From Chloroflexota bacterium (GTDB lineage Bacteria; Chloroflexota; Dehalococcoidia; Bin125): a stretch of 64,000 bases of DNA. The notes under the pieces were generated by a model. The model was not told the origin of the DNA and made no database searches. It worked only from the letters and a program-made list of their open reading frames with translations. Of this stretch, positions 8,905-16,753 are shown piece by piece; positions within the stretch are counted from its first letter, which is position 1; every line of letters begins with the position of its first letter. Location of the stretch: NCBI GenBank assembly GCA_028873865.1, contig JAPPNI010000015.1, positions 147,294-211,293 on the forward strand, written 5' to 3'. The translations under genes were made by a program, and so were the position numbers.

Positions 8905-10035
8905 TTAGATCTCGAGCAGCTCCGCAACCTTCTCGCGGTGGTGGTCGGCGTCGCCCCACATCAACTCGGCCATCTTCTGGCGGCGGAAGTAGAGCTGGAT
9001 GATGTACTCCTTGGTGAAGCCGATACCGCCGTGGATCTGCTGGCCGTGGGCAACAACTCGGCGGGTCGCGTCCGAGCACCAGGCCTTGGCCATGGCGACC
9101 TGCAGGTCGGCGTCGTCTTCGCCCTCGGTCACCGCCCAGGCGGCGCGGTACATGATGAAGCGCGAGCCGTCGACATCGGTGATCATGTCGGCGGCCTTGT
9201 GCTGGATCGCCTGGAACGAGCCGATCGGGCGGCCGAACTGGATGCGCTCCTTGGCGTAGTCGACCGAGATTTCGAAGTCGCGCTGGGCCAGGCCGACGAG
9301 GTAGGCGCAGTAGGCGACGGTGTAGTAGCGCTTGGCGATCTCGATCATGCCCCAGGCGTTGCCGGCTTCACCGAGCACGGCGTCGGCGCCAACGCGGACG
9401 CCGTCAAGCTTGACTTCGCACTGCTTGTCCGCGGCGATCGTCTGGAGGACGGTGGTCGAGAGGCCGTCGGCGTTGCCCGGCACGAGGAACAGGGACACAC
9501 CCTCATCGCCCTCTGACCCAGGCGTGCGCGCGGCGACGAGAATGGTGTCGGCCACATGTGCGTCGGGAATGAACAGCTTGGTGCCGTTGAGTACGAAGCC
9601 GTCGCCGTCGGCCGCGGCGGTGGTCTCGATGCCGGAGCTGTCGAAGCGGGCCGAAGGCTCGGTCAGGGCAAACGTCATCACGTGCTGACCGGCGGCGACA
9701 GCGGTGCAGTACTGCTGCTTCTGCGCGTCGCTGCCCAGCGCCTCGACGAAGGCGGCGGTGAGCACGGTGTTGATGTACGGCCCGGGAACCAGCGCGCGGC
9801 CGAACTCTTCAAGCAGCACGCAGAGGTCGAGGAAGGAGAGGCCGGCGCCGCCCAGTTCCTCAGCCGTGATCAGGCCCATCCAGCCCTGGTTGGCCATGCC
9901 ATTCCAGAGGTCGTCGGTGTACCCGCGCTCGTCCTCCTCCATGTCGCGCACAAGCTTCTCCGTGCACTCGTTGGTCAGGAAGTCGCGGGCGAAATTCTTC
10001 AGCAGTTCCTGTTCTTCGGTCAGTCCGAGGTCCAT
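8905..10035 (-). CDS. Acyl-CoA dehydrogenase family protein
   Basis: A 376-aa FAD enzyme of the acyl-CoA dehydrogenase superfamily, which oxidises acyl-CoA thioesters to enoyl-CoAs and passes electrons to ETF. The domains are in the usual order: N-terminal helices (L-T-E-E-Q-E-L-L-K), a middle beta domain with F-A-L-T-E-P-S and L-N-G-T-K-L-F-I-P, and a C-terminal helical domain. That last domain has R-I-Q-F-G-R-P-I-G-S-F-Q-A-I-Q-H-K and H-G-G-I-G-F-T-K-E-Y, where the Glu is the candidate base. Length is typical. A GGAGG ribosome site precedes the ATG. It is a single gene ending at the hairpin at 8851-8882 and divergent from the amidase gene. Confidence 0.93.
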   Translation of the reverse strand: MDLGLTEEQELLKNFARDFLTNECTEKLVRDMEEDERGYTDDLWNGMANQGWMGLITAEELGGAGLSFLDLCVLLEEFGRALVPGPYINTVLTAAFVEALGSDAQKQQYCTAVAAGQHVMTFALTEPSARFDSSGIETTAAADGDGFVLNGTKLFIPDAHVADTILVAARTPGSEGDEGVSLFLVPGNADGLSTTVLQTIAADKQCEVKLDGVRVGADAVLGEAGNAWGMIEIAKRYYTVAYCAYLVGLAQRDFEISVDYAKERIQFGRPIGSFQAIQHKAADMITDVDGSRFIMYRAAWAVTEGEDDADLQVAMAKAWCSDATRRVVAHGQQIHGGIGFTKEYIIQLYFRRQKMAELMWGDADHHREKVAELLEI

Positions 10036-10230
10036 GTCATCCTCCGTCGCGGCCCGTCTCAGGGTGGGTGGGTCCGCCGATCTGCCTGTGGATTGGGCAC
10101 GCCGAAGCGCGCAACGCGTTTGAGGCTATCGGATAGGTCGGTATCGCGCCAGATAGCCGCTCGACGAGCCCTCTGGAATGCGGAATCGGATGCGTCCAGA
10201 TGCCGTGGACCCGACGAATATCCTTCACCC

Positions 10231-12357
10231 ATGTGGATTCCCGCATTTGGGCGAGGCCATCGCACGGCCTGGTGGACCCTCCTGCTCGCCGCAGCCGTCG
10301 GTCTGACCGCCGCCGCGCTGGGGCTGAGAACGATCCAGCCCCAGTCCGCATCGTCCGATTCGCTCGTTTCAATCGTCCGTGAAGGGGAGATTGGCGAGCC
10401 AGGCGATGTTGATTCCTTTGTCCTCTTCGCGCTCACCGGGGACAGCTTTGTGCTGTCGTTGGAGCATCGGACGCTGCACGCCTCGCGAATCTCCGTTTGG
10501 CGACCGGCGACGGACGGATCAGATGCGCGAAGGGTGGCGCGATCCGCGGGCAATGGCGCACCGTTGGTCTGGACCGCCCCACGCAGCGGGGCGTGGCGTG
10601 TGCAGGTCTCGGGAGTGAATGGCGCCACCGGTTCCTACCGGTTGAGTATCCGCACCGACATGGACGCCGTCGGCGCCGATCTGGTCACGGCCCGGGCCGG
10701 GGCGTTCGACGAACGCGGAATCCTGATCGAGCGGTCCTTCATCGACCAGGCCGGTGACGTGGACTGGTTCGCGTTTCCCGTGGCGAGCGGAAACCGTTAC
10801 ACGCTCTGGTCCGTTCGGGGATCGATCGGCGGTTTGTCCGGTGCGGTGCGGCCACCGTCGGCTGAGTCGTTTCAGCCGCTCGATCTCGTCGAGGGCTTGG
10901 TCGTTGGCGACCTTGAACCAACCGTGGACGGCATCGCCGTGCTCGCAGTCGGTGGATCGGACCTCTTTCAGGTTGGCAGCTATGCGGTCGGCGTAACGCG
11001 ACGAGGCGAACAGCCGGAGCCGGCAATCACCCTGCCCGTTCGCCCCGCGCCGGAGCTGCGCATCCAGACCATCGAGGCGGTAGCGGTGCAACGCGACCAC
11101 CGCCATCAGGCGGAGTTCGCGTTTCGGGGGGAGTGGGGACCGATCCGCCAGAGCAGCGGTCTACGCGTCTGGATCGACACCGATCCCGGCGCCGATGACG
11201 AGGACGAGTGGGAGTATCTGCTGCGCTCCAACGATGGCCGCCGAGCGAGCCTGTGGTCCTTCGACCAACAGGCATGGGTGGACAGCAGCCGGATCGGAGC
11301 CCGTGGCTTCGACACGCTGATCATGCGCTGGAGCGGGCGCACTGCCGATGAACTGATCCGTTGGCAGGCGAGCGTCAAGAACTCCGACGGGACATGGACG
11401 CTGGCGCGTCCTCGATTCCTGGAAATCCCTCATCCTCAGCCGACCTTGCCGCCTCTCTGGTCCTTTCGCGAACGCACCGGCCCCGAAGATCCTCGGTTCC
11501 ACGAAGAGTTGGAGGCGGCCGGTGTCGTCAAGGACCTGGACGACGACGCGCTCGTAGTCGTGCTCGACCCCGGACATGGTGTCGAAACCGGCGCCTGGGA
11601 CAACGGAATTCTGGAGGCTGAGTCGAATCTGGCCTTCGCCCTGCGAATCGAGGAGTTGCTGGAGGCCAGAGGCATCCACGTGGCCCTGACCCGGCGAGCG
11701 CCCGGACGCCCGTACCTCAATCTCGATCAAGTCCTCTGGCGGCCCGACTACCAGGTCAGGGCTGAACTGGCCCATCTGGCCAGAGCCGACCTGTTCGTCT
11801 CGATTCACTCGAACGCCAACTACCTGCAACCGATTCGTGGGCTGGAGGCCTGGTACTACCCCCGTCGCAACGGTGACGAGGCGAATCTTCGCCTGTCGGA
11901 AACGCTCTTGACCTATGTGCAACGCGCGCTGGCCCGATACGGCTACCGGACGTCGACGCTGATCTACGACTCGAGCTGTTGGGAACTCGTCAACGGCGTC
12001 TGCGACCCGATCTACGTGCTGGCTCCCTTCCTGCTCGTCGATGCCGACGTGGCGCAACGCTGGGGGTTCGATCCTGTCGAACTGGGCCTCTCGGAGGACC
12101 CGTACGACCCGGCCCGGAACGAGTGGCTCTGGCGCAACGACATCACGATCGGAGAGCCCCCGATCGATCTGATCGTCCCGGAGACGCAGACAGGGCCGGG
12201 AACCATCATTCGCGGCAACCTGATGCCTACCGTGCTACTGGAGCTGCTCTACGCCACGCACGAGGCGGACGCCAGGATCCTGCGCGATCCTGCCGCTCGG
12301 GAAGTCATCGCTCAGGCGATCGCCGATGGCATCCTGGACTTCCTTGAGGTCGAATGA
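10231..12357 (+). CDS. N-acetylmuramoyl-L-alanine amidase with PPC-like domains
   Basis: A 708-aa exported peptidoglycan hydrolase. A signal-anchor (about residues 13-35) is followed by two beta-rich segments resembling pre-peptidase C-terminal (PPC) domains, each with G-D-V-D-S/W-F, then a spacer domain and a C-terminal Amidase_3 domain. The zinc-site residues are visible: V-V-L-D-P-G-H-G, E in L-E-A-E-S-N, and S-I-H-S-N-A-N. The catalytic Glu is in M-P-T-V-L-L-E-L. The amidase domain has an insert of about 90 residues with two Cys before the last motif. I chose the ATG at 10231 because it begins the signal sequence; the frame is open further upstream, opposite the dehydrogenase gene. Likely acts in cell separation or wall turnover. 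Confidence 0.87.
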   Translation: MWIPAFGRGHRTAWWTLLLAAAVGLTAAALGLRTIQPQSASSDSLVSIVREGEIGEPGDVDSFVLFALTGDSFVLSLEHRTLHASRISVWRPATDGSDARRVARSAGNGAPLVWTAPRSGAWRVQVSGVNGATGSYRLSIRTDMDAVGADLVTARAGAFDERGILIERSFIDQAGDVDWFAFPVASGNRYTLWSVRGSIGGLSGAVRPPSAESFQPLDLVEGLVVGDLEPTVDGIAVLAVGGSDLFQVGSYAVGVTRRGEQPEPAITLPVRPAPELRIQTIEAVAVQRDHRHQAEFAFRGEWGPIRQSSGLRVWIDTDPGADDEDEWEYLLRSNDGRRASLWSFDQQAWVDSSRIGARGFDTLIMRWSGRTADELIRWQASVKNSDGTWTLARPRFLEIPHPQPTLPPLWSFRERTGPEDPRFHEELEAAGVVKDLDDDALVVVLDPGHGVETGAWDNGILEAESNLAFALRIEELLEARGIHVALTRRAPGRPYLNLDQVLWRPDYQVRAELAHLARADLFVSIHSNANYLQPIRGLEAWYYPRRNGDEANLRLSETLLTYVQRALARYGYRTSTLIYDSSCWELVNGVCDPIYVLAPFLLVDADVAQRWGFDPVELGLSEDPYDPARNEWLWRNDITIGEPPIDLIVPETQTGPGTIIRGNLMPTVLLELLYATHEADARILRDPAAREVIAQAIADGILDFLEVE

Positions 12358-12373
12358 TCCTGAGGTTTCTGGA

Positions 12374-12420
12374 AACCGATATGTCAAGTTCCTATTGCCG
12401 TACGTGACAACCGGTATATC
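12374..12420 (+). repeat. 12-bp imperfect direct repeat upstream of the VOC cluster
   Basis: AACCGATATGTC at 12374-12385 and AACCGGTATATC at 12409-12420 match at 10 of 12 positions, 35 bp apart. They lie in the only A/T-rich gap upstream of the VOC gene cluster, so they could be tandem operator half-sites. No regulator is encoded next to them. Confidence 0.3.
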
Positions 12421-12478
12421 CGAACAAACATACGCTATCATCTCCTCTGTATCGCCATGACGGGGAGGATCGATCGCG

Positions 12479-12949
12479 ATGCCGGACGCGCCGCAGCTCG
12501 ATCATCAGCGAATCGTTCCGGGGTTGACCTATGCCGACGCTCCGGCGGCGATCGACTGGCTCTGCCGCGTCTTCGGCTTTGAAGAAGTGCGGCGAATGGA
12601 GGTCGGCGACGGCCGGATCGGCAATGCCGCGCTCAGTCTGCACGGTGAACAGATCATGCTCGCCTCTCCCTTCGAGGAAGCCGGGACGATGTCGCCTCGC
12701 GACCTGCCCGCCCTCCACCAACAGATCACGGTCTACATCGACGACGTTGATGCCCACTTCGAACACGCGCAGGCCGAAGGTGCCGAGGTCCTGGCCGAAC
12801 CGGCCGACCAATTCTGGGGCGGCCGCACGTACTGGGTCGAGGATTTGGAAGGCCACCGCTGGACGTTCCAACAGCAGATCCGCAGCGTTCCCGATGACCA
12901 GTCGGCGGCGGAAATGCTTAAGATCGCGAGTGACGAGGAGCAGCGGTGA
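12479..12949 (+). CDS. VOC family protein, array member 1
   Basis: A 156-aa vicinal-oxygen-chelate (glyoxalase/bleomycin-resistance fold) protein. It shows the paired beta-alpha-beta-beta-beta layout: P-G-L-T-Y-A-D-A-P-A-A-I-D-W-L, V-F-G-F-E-E, an H-x-x-I-T-V-Y-I-D-D-V-D segment in the middle, then W-G-G-R-T-Y-W-V-E-D-L-E-G-H-R-W-T-F. Such proteins bind a divalent metal and act as lyases, isomerases or dioxygenases, or bind drugs. The reaction here is unknown. A GGGGAGG site lies 12 bases before the ATG. First of five tandem paralogues; its stop overlaps the GTG of the next by 4 bases. Confidence 0.88.
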   Translation: MPDAPQLDHQRIVPGLTYADAPAAIDWLCRVFGFEEVRRMEVGDGRIGNAALSLHGEQIMLASPFEEAGTMSPRDLPALHQQITVYIDDVDAHFEHAQAEGAEVLAEPADQFWGGRTYWVEDLEGHRWTFQQQIRSVPDDQSAAEMLKIASDEEQR

Positions 12950-13359
12950 CTGAAGAAGACCAACAGCAGCAAGTCTTTCCTTACCTCGCTTACGAGGATG
13001 CCCCGGCCGCGGTCGATTGGCTATGCCGAGTATTCGGGTTCAAAGCGCTCGATGTGCAGACGATTCCGGACGGGCGAGTTGTGCATGCCGCGCTCTCGCT
13101 TCAGGGTGCGCAGGTGATGCTGGCATCGTTGTTCGATGGCGGCGGCTACCGATCACCCAGGGGGCTAGACGCGCTGCCCAGCCACGTCCTGATTCACGTT
13201 GACGACGTCGAGGCGCACTTTCGGCGGGCGGAGTCGGCCGGAGCGACCATTCGCTATGGCCCCGTGGACCAGCCCTGGGGCGCCCGGTTGTACGAGGCGA
13301 CCGACCTGGAGGGGCATCGCTGGGCGTTCATGCAGCCGCAGGCAGTTGGACACACATGA
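12946..13359 (+). CDS. VOC family protein, array member 2
   Basis: A 137-aa paralogue of the preceding protein, starting with GTG in a GTGA overlap, so translation is coupled. The same landmarks recur: Y-E-D-A-P-A-A-V-D-W-L, V-F-G-F-K-A, I-H-V-D-D-V-E-A-H-F, D-Q-P-W-G-A-R-L-Y and L-E-G-H-R-W-A-F. It is shorter than its neighbours, lacking their ~15-residue C-terminal tail. The following 172-bp gap carries the copy-A intergenic repeat element, which separates members 1-2 from 3-5 and may give the latter their own promoter. Function unknown. Confidence 0.87.
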   Translation: MTEEDQQQQVFPYLAYEDAPAAVDWLCRVFGFKALDVQTIPDGRVVHAALSLQGAQVMLASLFDGGGYRSPRGLDALPSHVLIHVDDVEAHFRRAESAGATIRYGPVDQPWGARLYEATDLEGHRWAFMQPQAVGHT

Positions 13360-13374
13360 ACACGGCCGAAAGAA

Positions 13375-13444
13375 CCTGAAGAAACCTGAAAGAACCTGAA
13401 AAAACCTGAAAGCTGCCGACACACGATCTCCCGTAAAACACTGG
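13375..13444 (+). repeat. Copy A of the array-plus-core intergenic element
   Basis: Four CCTGAA units start at 13375, 13385, 13395 and 13405, an exact 10-bp period with A-tracts between. A 13-nt spacer follows, then a 21-nt core at 13424-13444 that includes CCCGTAAAACACTGG. The same 21-nt core is at 44842-44862 and 45097-45117, and its last 15 nt are at 56453-56467 on the other strand. The core ends 87 nt before the ATG of the third VOC gene. A 10-bp period cannot be coding, and phased A-tracts would bend the DNA. Confidence 0.85.
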
Positions 13445-13531
13445 GTTTCGTACGATTCGGGTGCTGAAAAAACAATTCGGACTGAACGCCCACTGGCGCT
13501 CAGCCGCAAGTCGGAATGAAAGGACAGGACG

Positions 13532-13987
13532 ATGGTTCAGAATCCACCAGAAGGCAGTCAACGCATCCTGCCGTACCTGAACTACGCAGACGCGCCGGCA
13601 ATAATCGAGTTCCTCAAGAACGCCTTCGGCTTCGAACAGGGGCTGCTGCTGGAGATGCCCGACGGAACCGTCGGGCACTGCGAGCTGCAGATGAACGGTG
13701 AGACGCTCATGCTCGCCAGCGCATTCCCCGAGATGGGCCTGAGCAGTCCCCAGGCCCTCGGCGGCATACACGCGCAGGTCGTCGTCTACGTGGATGACCT
13801 CGACGCTCACTGCGAGCGTGCTCGCGCGGCCGGCGCCGAGATCACGCAGGAACCCGCCGACCAGTTCTACGGCGACCGAACATACCGCGCGGTCGATCCC
13901 GAAGGCGTCGGCTGGGACTTCCATCAGCACGTGCGCGACGTCAGCCCGGAAGAAATGATGGCGGCGATGTCGGAAACGGAAGAGTGA
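13532..13987 (+). CDS. VOC family protein, array member 3
   Basis: A 151-aa VOC protein, the first gene after the repeat element. Landmarks: I-L-P-Y-L-N-Y-A-D-A-P-A-I-I-E-F-L, A-F-G-F-E, M-P-D-G-T-V-G-H-C-E-L, V-V-V-Y-V-D-D-L-D-A-H-C, F-Y-G-D-R-T-Y-R-A-V-D-P-E-G and W-D-F-H-Q-H. The D-P-E-G-x-x-W-x-F end is typical of PhnB/glyoxalase-like subfamilies. AAAGGA lies 9 bases before the ATG. Ten bases separate it from member 4. Substrate unknown. Confidence 0.88.
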   Translation: MVQNPPEGSQRILPYLNYADAPAIIEFLKNAFGFEQGLLLEMPDGTVGHCELQMNGETLMLASAFPEMGLSSPQALGGIHAQVVVYVDDLDAHCERARAAGAEITQEPADQFYGDRTYRAVDPEGVGWDFHQHVRDVSPEEMMAAMSETEE

Positions 13988-13997
13988 GGTCGAGTAA

Positions 13998-14465
13998 ATG
14001 ACCGAGCAAACAGACCTCAGCGCGGGCCGCAGGCAGCGAATCGTGCCCGCGCTGTCATACGACGACGCGCCCGCCATGATCGAATTTCTCTGCCGCGCGT
14101 TTGGCTTTACCGAGCGGTTTCGCCTGGATATGCCCGACGGCACCATCGGCCATGCCTCCCTGCTCAGTGGCGAGGATGAGGTGACCCTGGCCTCGGCCTT
14201 TCCCGAGGGCGGACTCGGCGGGCCGGGCCGCCTGCCGCACCTGCACGCCAGCGTGATGGTCTACGTCGACGATGTTGACGCGCACTACGCCCGCGCCGTG
14301 GCCGAAGGTGCCACGATTCTGCAGGAGCCTGAAGACCAGTTCTTCGGCGACCGGACCTATCGCGCCGAGGATCCCGAGGGCGGATGCTGGTGGTTCCACC
14401 AGGAACTCGAGCGACTCACCGGCGACCAAGTCCAGGCCACCCTGGACGCAATGTCGGAGGAGTAG
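13998..14465 (+). CDS. VOC family protein, array member 4
   Basis: A 155-aa VOC protein most like member 3: R-I-V-P-A-L-S-Y-D-D-A-P-A-M-I-E-F-L, M-P-D-G-T-I-G-H-A, V-M-V-Y-V-D-D-V-D-A-H-Y, F-F-G-D-R-T-Y-R-A-E-D-P-E-G. A GAGG site precedes the ATG. The shared residues between members 3 and 4 point to a fairly recent local duplication. It ends with D-A-M-S-E-E, like the S-E-T-E-E end of member 3. The metal-ligand pattern cannot be fixed without a structural alignment. Confidence 0.88.
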   Translation: MTEQTDLSAGRRQRIVPALSYDDAPAMIEFLCRAFGFTERFRLDMPDGTIGHASLLSGEDEVTLASAFPEGGLGGPGRLPHLHASVMVYVDDVDAHYARAVAEGATILQEPEDQFFGDRTYRAEDPEGGCWWFHQELERLTGDQVQATLDAMSEE

Positions 14466-14476
14466 CTGGCCGCGCC

Positions 14477-14947
14477 ATGACTGATGTACCGCTGCCTGAG
14501 GGATCGCAGCACATCGCGCCCTACGTGTACTACGACGATCCGCGGGCGGCCACGTCGTTTCTGTGTAACGTGTTTGGCTTCGAGCTGACGATGATGCTGG
14601 AGTGGCCCGATGGCGACGTGGCGCACGCTGAAGTCTCGCTCAACGGCGAGCGGGTGTTGATCGGTTATGCCGATCCGAGCTTCGGGCTGAGCACTCCGGG
14701 GCGACTCGGGGCGCAGCACACCGTGCTGTGCGTCTACGTGGCTGATGTCGATGCGCATTGCGCTCATGCGACCAAGGCCGGCGCAGAAATCGTACGTCCG
14801 CCGACCGACCAGTTCTATGGCTCCCGCGCGTACACGGTTCGCGACTGCGAGGGAATGCTCTGGGAGTTTCGCGAGCATCTGCGGGAGCCGGCGCACGACG
14901 CGCTGACCGAATCGCTTGCCGTCCTGGCCCGCGCGATCGGCAGGTAG
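14477..14947 (+). CDS. VOC family protein, array member 5
   Basis: A 156-aa VOC protein: H-I-A-P-Y-V-Y-Y-D-D-P-R-A-A-T-S-F-L, V-F-G-F-E-L, W-P-D-G-D-V-A-H-A-E-V, V-C-V-Y-V-A-D-V-D-A-H-C, F-Y-G-S-R-A-Y-T-V-R-D-C-E-G. I chose the ATG at 14477, 11 bases after the member 4 stop, because the motif alignment starts there; the frame is open further upstream. D-C-E-G replaces the D-P-E-G of members 3 and 4. Last gene of the array, convergent with the PNPOx gene that ends at 14983. Confidence 0.87.
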   Translation: MTDVPLPEGSQHIAPYVYYDDPRAATSFLCNVFGFELTMMLEWPDGDVAHAEVSLNGERVLIGYADPSFGLSTPGRLGAQHTVLCVYVADVDAHCAHATKAGAEIVRPPTDQFYGSRAYTVRDCEGMLWEFREHLREPAHDALTESLAVLARAIGR

Positions 14948-14982
14948 GGACGCGACGCGCCAGGTCGCGGAGTTGCTCGGCA

Positions 14983-15819
14983 CTACTGCCCGTAGAACAC
15001 GCGATGCGTGGTCGCGACCCGAACCACCACGCCCTCCGACAGATCGTCGTCGCCCTCGGGGTAGCTCTCCTGCTTCCAGTAGAGCGGCGTCAGTTCGTCC
15101 AGCAGTCGATGATCCTGGACCTCGGTCAGCGAGGCCCGGCCGCGCAGCTCGGTGTAGCGGTAGGGATTGGCCTCGTCGTGGATGCTCACGGCGATAGCCG
15201 GGTTGCGACGCAGATGAAACACCTTGAGCGTCGCCCGTGTCGTCCAGAACTCGATGTCGTCCTCGCCGCCGCCCGTCGCTCGCCGGTGCCAGACGACCGA
15301 CGAACGCGGCTGTCCGGTCGAACTCACCGTCGCCACGTGTGCGAAGTGAGGTGGGTTCAGAAGGTCGGTGCCCGGCTGTGGAGGATCGAGGACATCACCG
15401 GGCGTGAAGTCCAGCGTGACGACCCGCTCGATACTCACGGTGACGCCCCAGCCCTCGCCGCTGCCTTCCCCTTTGCCCGGATAGTCGCGGCCGATGTACG
15501 CACGAGAAATCTCGTCAACGTCATCCCAGTCCGTGCGAGCAGATAACGAGGCAACGCCAACGATCTCGATCATTCGGTACGGATTGTTGGCGTCGTGAAC
15601 CGAGATCGCCACGCGAGGTTCGCGCAGCATGTTGAGTGACTTGCGGAAACGCTTGCCGGTGCTGAAGTAGACCGACTCGACCGAGCCGTCAGGGTTGACC
15701 TGCTCGGGCCAAAACCAGACCGGGGAGGACTGCGGCGAACCGTCGCGGTTGACGGTCACGACATGGGCAAAGTGCGGCGCGCCGCAGAGGTCGGCGAACT
15801 CGACGGGGACGGAAGCCAT
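14983..15819 (-). CDS. Fused double PNPOx/F420-type split-barrel protein, copy 1
   Basis: A 278-aa protein made of two related split beta-barrel domains of the pyridoxamine phosphate oxidase/F420-dependent reductase superfamily. Domain 1 (about 1-135) has P-H-F-A-H-V-V-T-V-N-R-D-G-S-P-Q-S-S-P-V-W. Domain 2 (about 150-275) has P-H-F-A-H-V-A-T-V-S-S-T-G-Q-P-R-S-S-V-V-W. Both carry N-P-Y-R followed by E-I/L-x-G. Single-domain relatives act as homodimers binding FMN or F420 at the interface, so a fusion would be a one-chain pseudodimer. It lies 37 bases downstream of a close paralogue with the same architecture. Cofactor and substrate are not visible from sequence. Confidence 0.85.
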   Translation of the reverse strand: MASVPVEFADLCGAPHFAHVVTVNRDGSPQSSPVWFWPEQVNPDGSVESVYFSTGKRFRKSLNMLREPRVAISVHDANNPYRMIEIVGVASLSARTDWDDVDEISRAYIGRDYPGKGEGSGEGWGVTVSIERVVTLDFTPGDVLDPPQPGTDLLNPPHFAHVATVSSTGQPRSSVVWHRRATGGGEDDIEFWTTRATLKVFHLRRNPAIAVSIHDEANPYRYTELRGRASLTEVQDHRLLDELTPLYWKQESYPEGDDDLSEGVVVRVATTHRVFYGQ

Positions 15820-15856
15820 ACGGGTCTCCAGACCAGTGCAACGCTGCGACCGGATG

Positions 15857-16681
15857 TCAGCCGACGCGGTGGGTCGTCTCGACCCGGATCGCGACGCTGT
15901 TCATCTCGCCCACGTCTATGGGGAACTGGTCCAGCCTCCAGTACAGCCGAGTCAGCTCGTCCGCCATCTGCCGACCGTCAATCGGCGTGATCTGTGCTTG
16001 TCCTCGCAGCTCCGTGTAGCGGTAAGGGTCGACTTCGTCGTGGATGCTGACGGAGATCGCCGGGTTGTTACGCAGATGCCGGGTCTTGAGCGTCTCAGCG
16101 GAGGTCCAGAACTCGATGTCGTTCTCGCCGCCGCCCTCGGGACGCCGGTGCCAGACGACGGACGAGCGCGGCTGGCCGGTCGAGCTGACCGTCGCGACAT
16201 GTGCGAAATGAGGCGGACTGAGCAGATCGGATCCCGCGGCGGGAGGATCGACGGAAGGCGGCTGCTCACCATCGTTCGGCAGCGTGACTCGTTCAATCTC
16301 GACGGTCACGTGCCAGCCGGCGGGGTCATCCCCCTTGTAGGGATAGTCCGTGCCGAGATAGGTGTTGGAGATAGCGTCGAGTTCGTCCCACGAGGTACGC
16401 GGTTCCATCGAGACCGTGCCGACGATCTCGAGCATCCGGTACGGCTGGTCGGCCCCATGAATCGAGAGAGCCACGCGCGGCTCGCGCTGCATGTTGAGCG
16501 TCTTCCGGTAGCGCAAACCCGTGACGAAGAAGATCGACTCAACCGAGCCATCGCCCGCGATCCGCTCGGGCCGGATCCAGATCGGCGAGGACTGGGGCGA
16601 GCCGTCGCGGTTGACGGTGACGAGGTGTGCGAAGTGGGGCGCGCCAACGAGGTCGGCGTGTTCGGCCGGTACGGATGCCAT
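15857..16681 (-). CDS. Fused double PNPOx/F420-type split-barrel protein, copy 2
   Basis: A 274-aa paralogue of the downstream gene with the same two-domain layout: P-H-F-A-H-L-V-T-V-N-R-D-G-S-P-Q-S-S-P-I-W in domain 1 and P-H-F-A-H-V-A-T-V-S-S-T-G-Q-P-R-S-S in domain 2. The A-S-V-P start is shared with copy 1, which supports the ATG at 16681. AAAGGA lies 8 bases upstream of it, whereas an upstream in-frame ATG at 16699 lies before that site. Together the two genes hold four related domains, from a fusion followed by tandem gene duplication. Probably a flavin or F420 oxidoreductase. Confidence 0.85.
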   Translation of the reverse strand: MASVPAEHADLVGAPHFAHLVTVNRDGSPQSSPIWIRPERIAGDGSVESIFFVTGLRYRKTLNMQREPRVALSIHGADQPYRMLEIVGTVSMEPRTSWDELDAISNTYLGTDYPYKGDDPAGWHVTVEIERVTLPNDGEQPPSVDPPAAGSDLLSPPHFAHVATVSSTGQPRSSVVWHRRPEGGGENDIEFWTSAETLKTRHLRNNPAISVSIHDEVDPYRYTELRGQAQITPIDGRQMADELTRLYWRLDQFPIDVGEMNSVAIRVETTHRVG

Positions 16682-16701
16682 GGGTCGGTCCTTTGCCAAT
16701 G

Positions 16702-16730
16702 ACAGAGGCGGGGACGAACCCCGCCTCTGT
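16702..16730. terminator. Perfect 12-bp hairpin between ThDP and PNPOx genes
   Basis: ACAGAGGCGGGG and its exact complement flank a 5-nt loop (ACGAA). The hairpin lies 23 bases after the ThDP-enzyme stop and about 6 bases before the ribosome site of the PNPOx gene, both read on the minus strand. No T-run follows, so it may be a terminator, an attenuator or an mRNA-stabilising stem. Confidence 0.6.
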
Positions 16731-16753
16731 GGCTGTGCCTGATTGATTGATAC

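Noticed and set aside
9556..10230. N-terminal extension of the amidase
   Set aside because: It is antisense to the acyl-CoA dehydrogenase, and the signal sequence begins at 10231.
13375..13444. CRISPR array
   Set aside because: Units are 6-10 bp with no spacers of 25-40 nt, and no cas gene is near.
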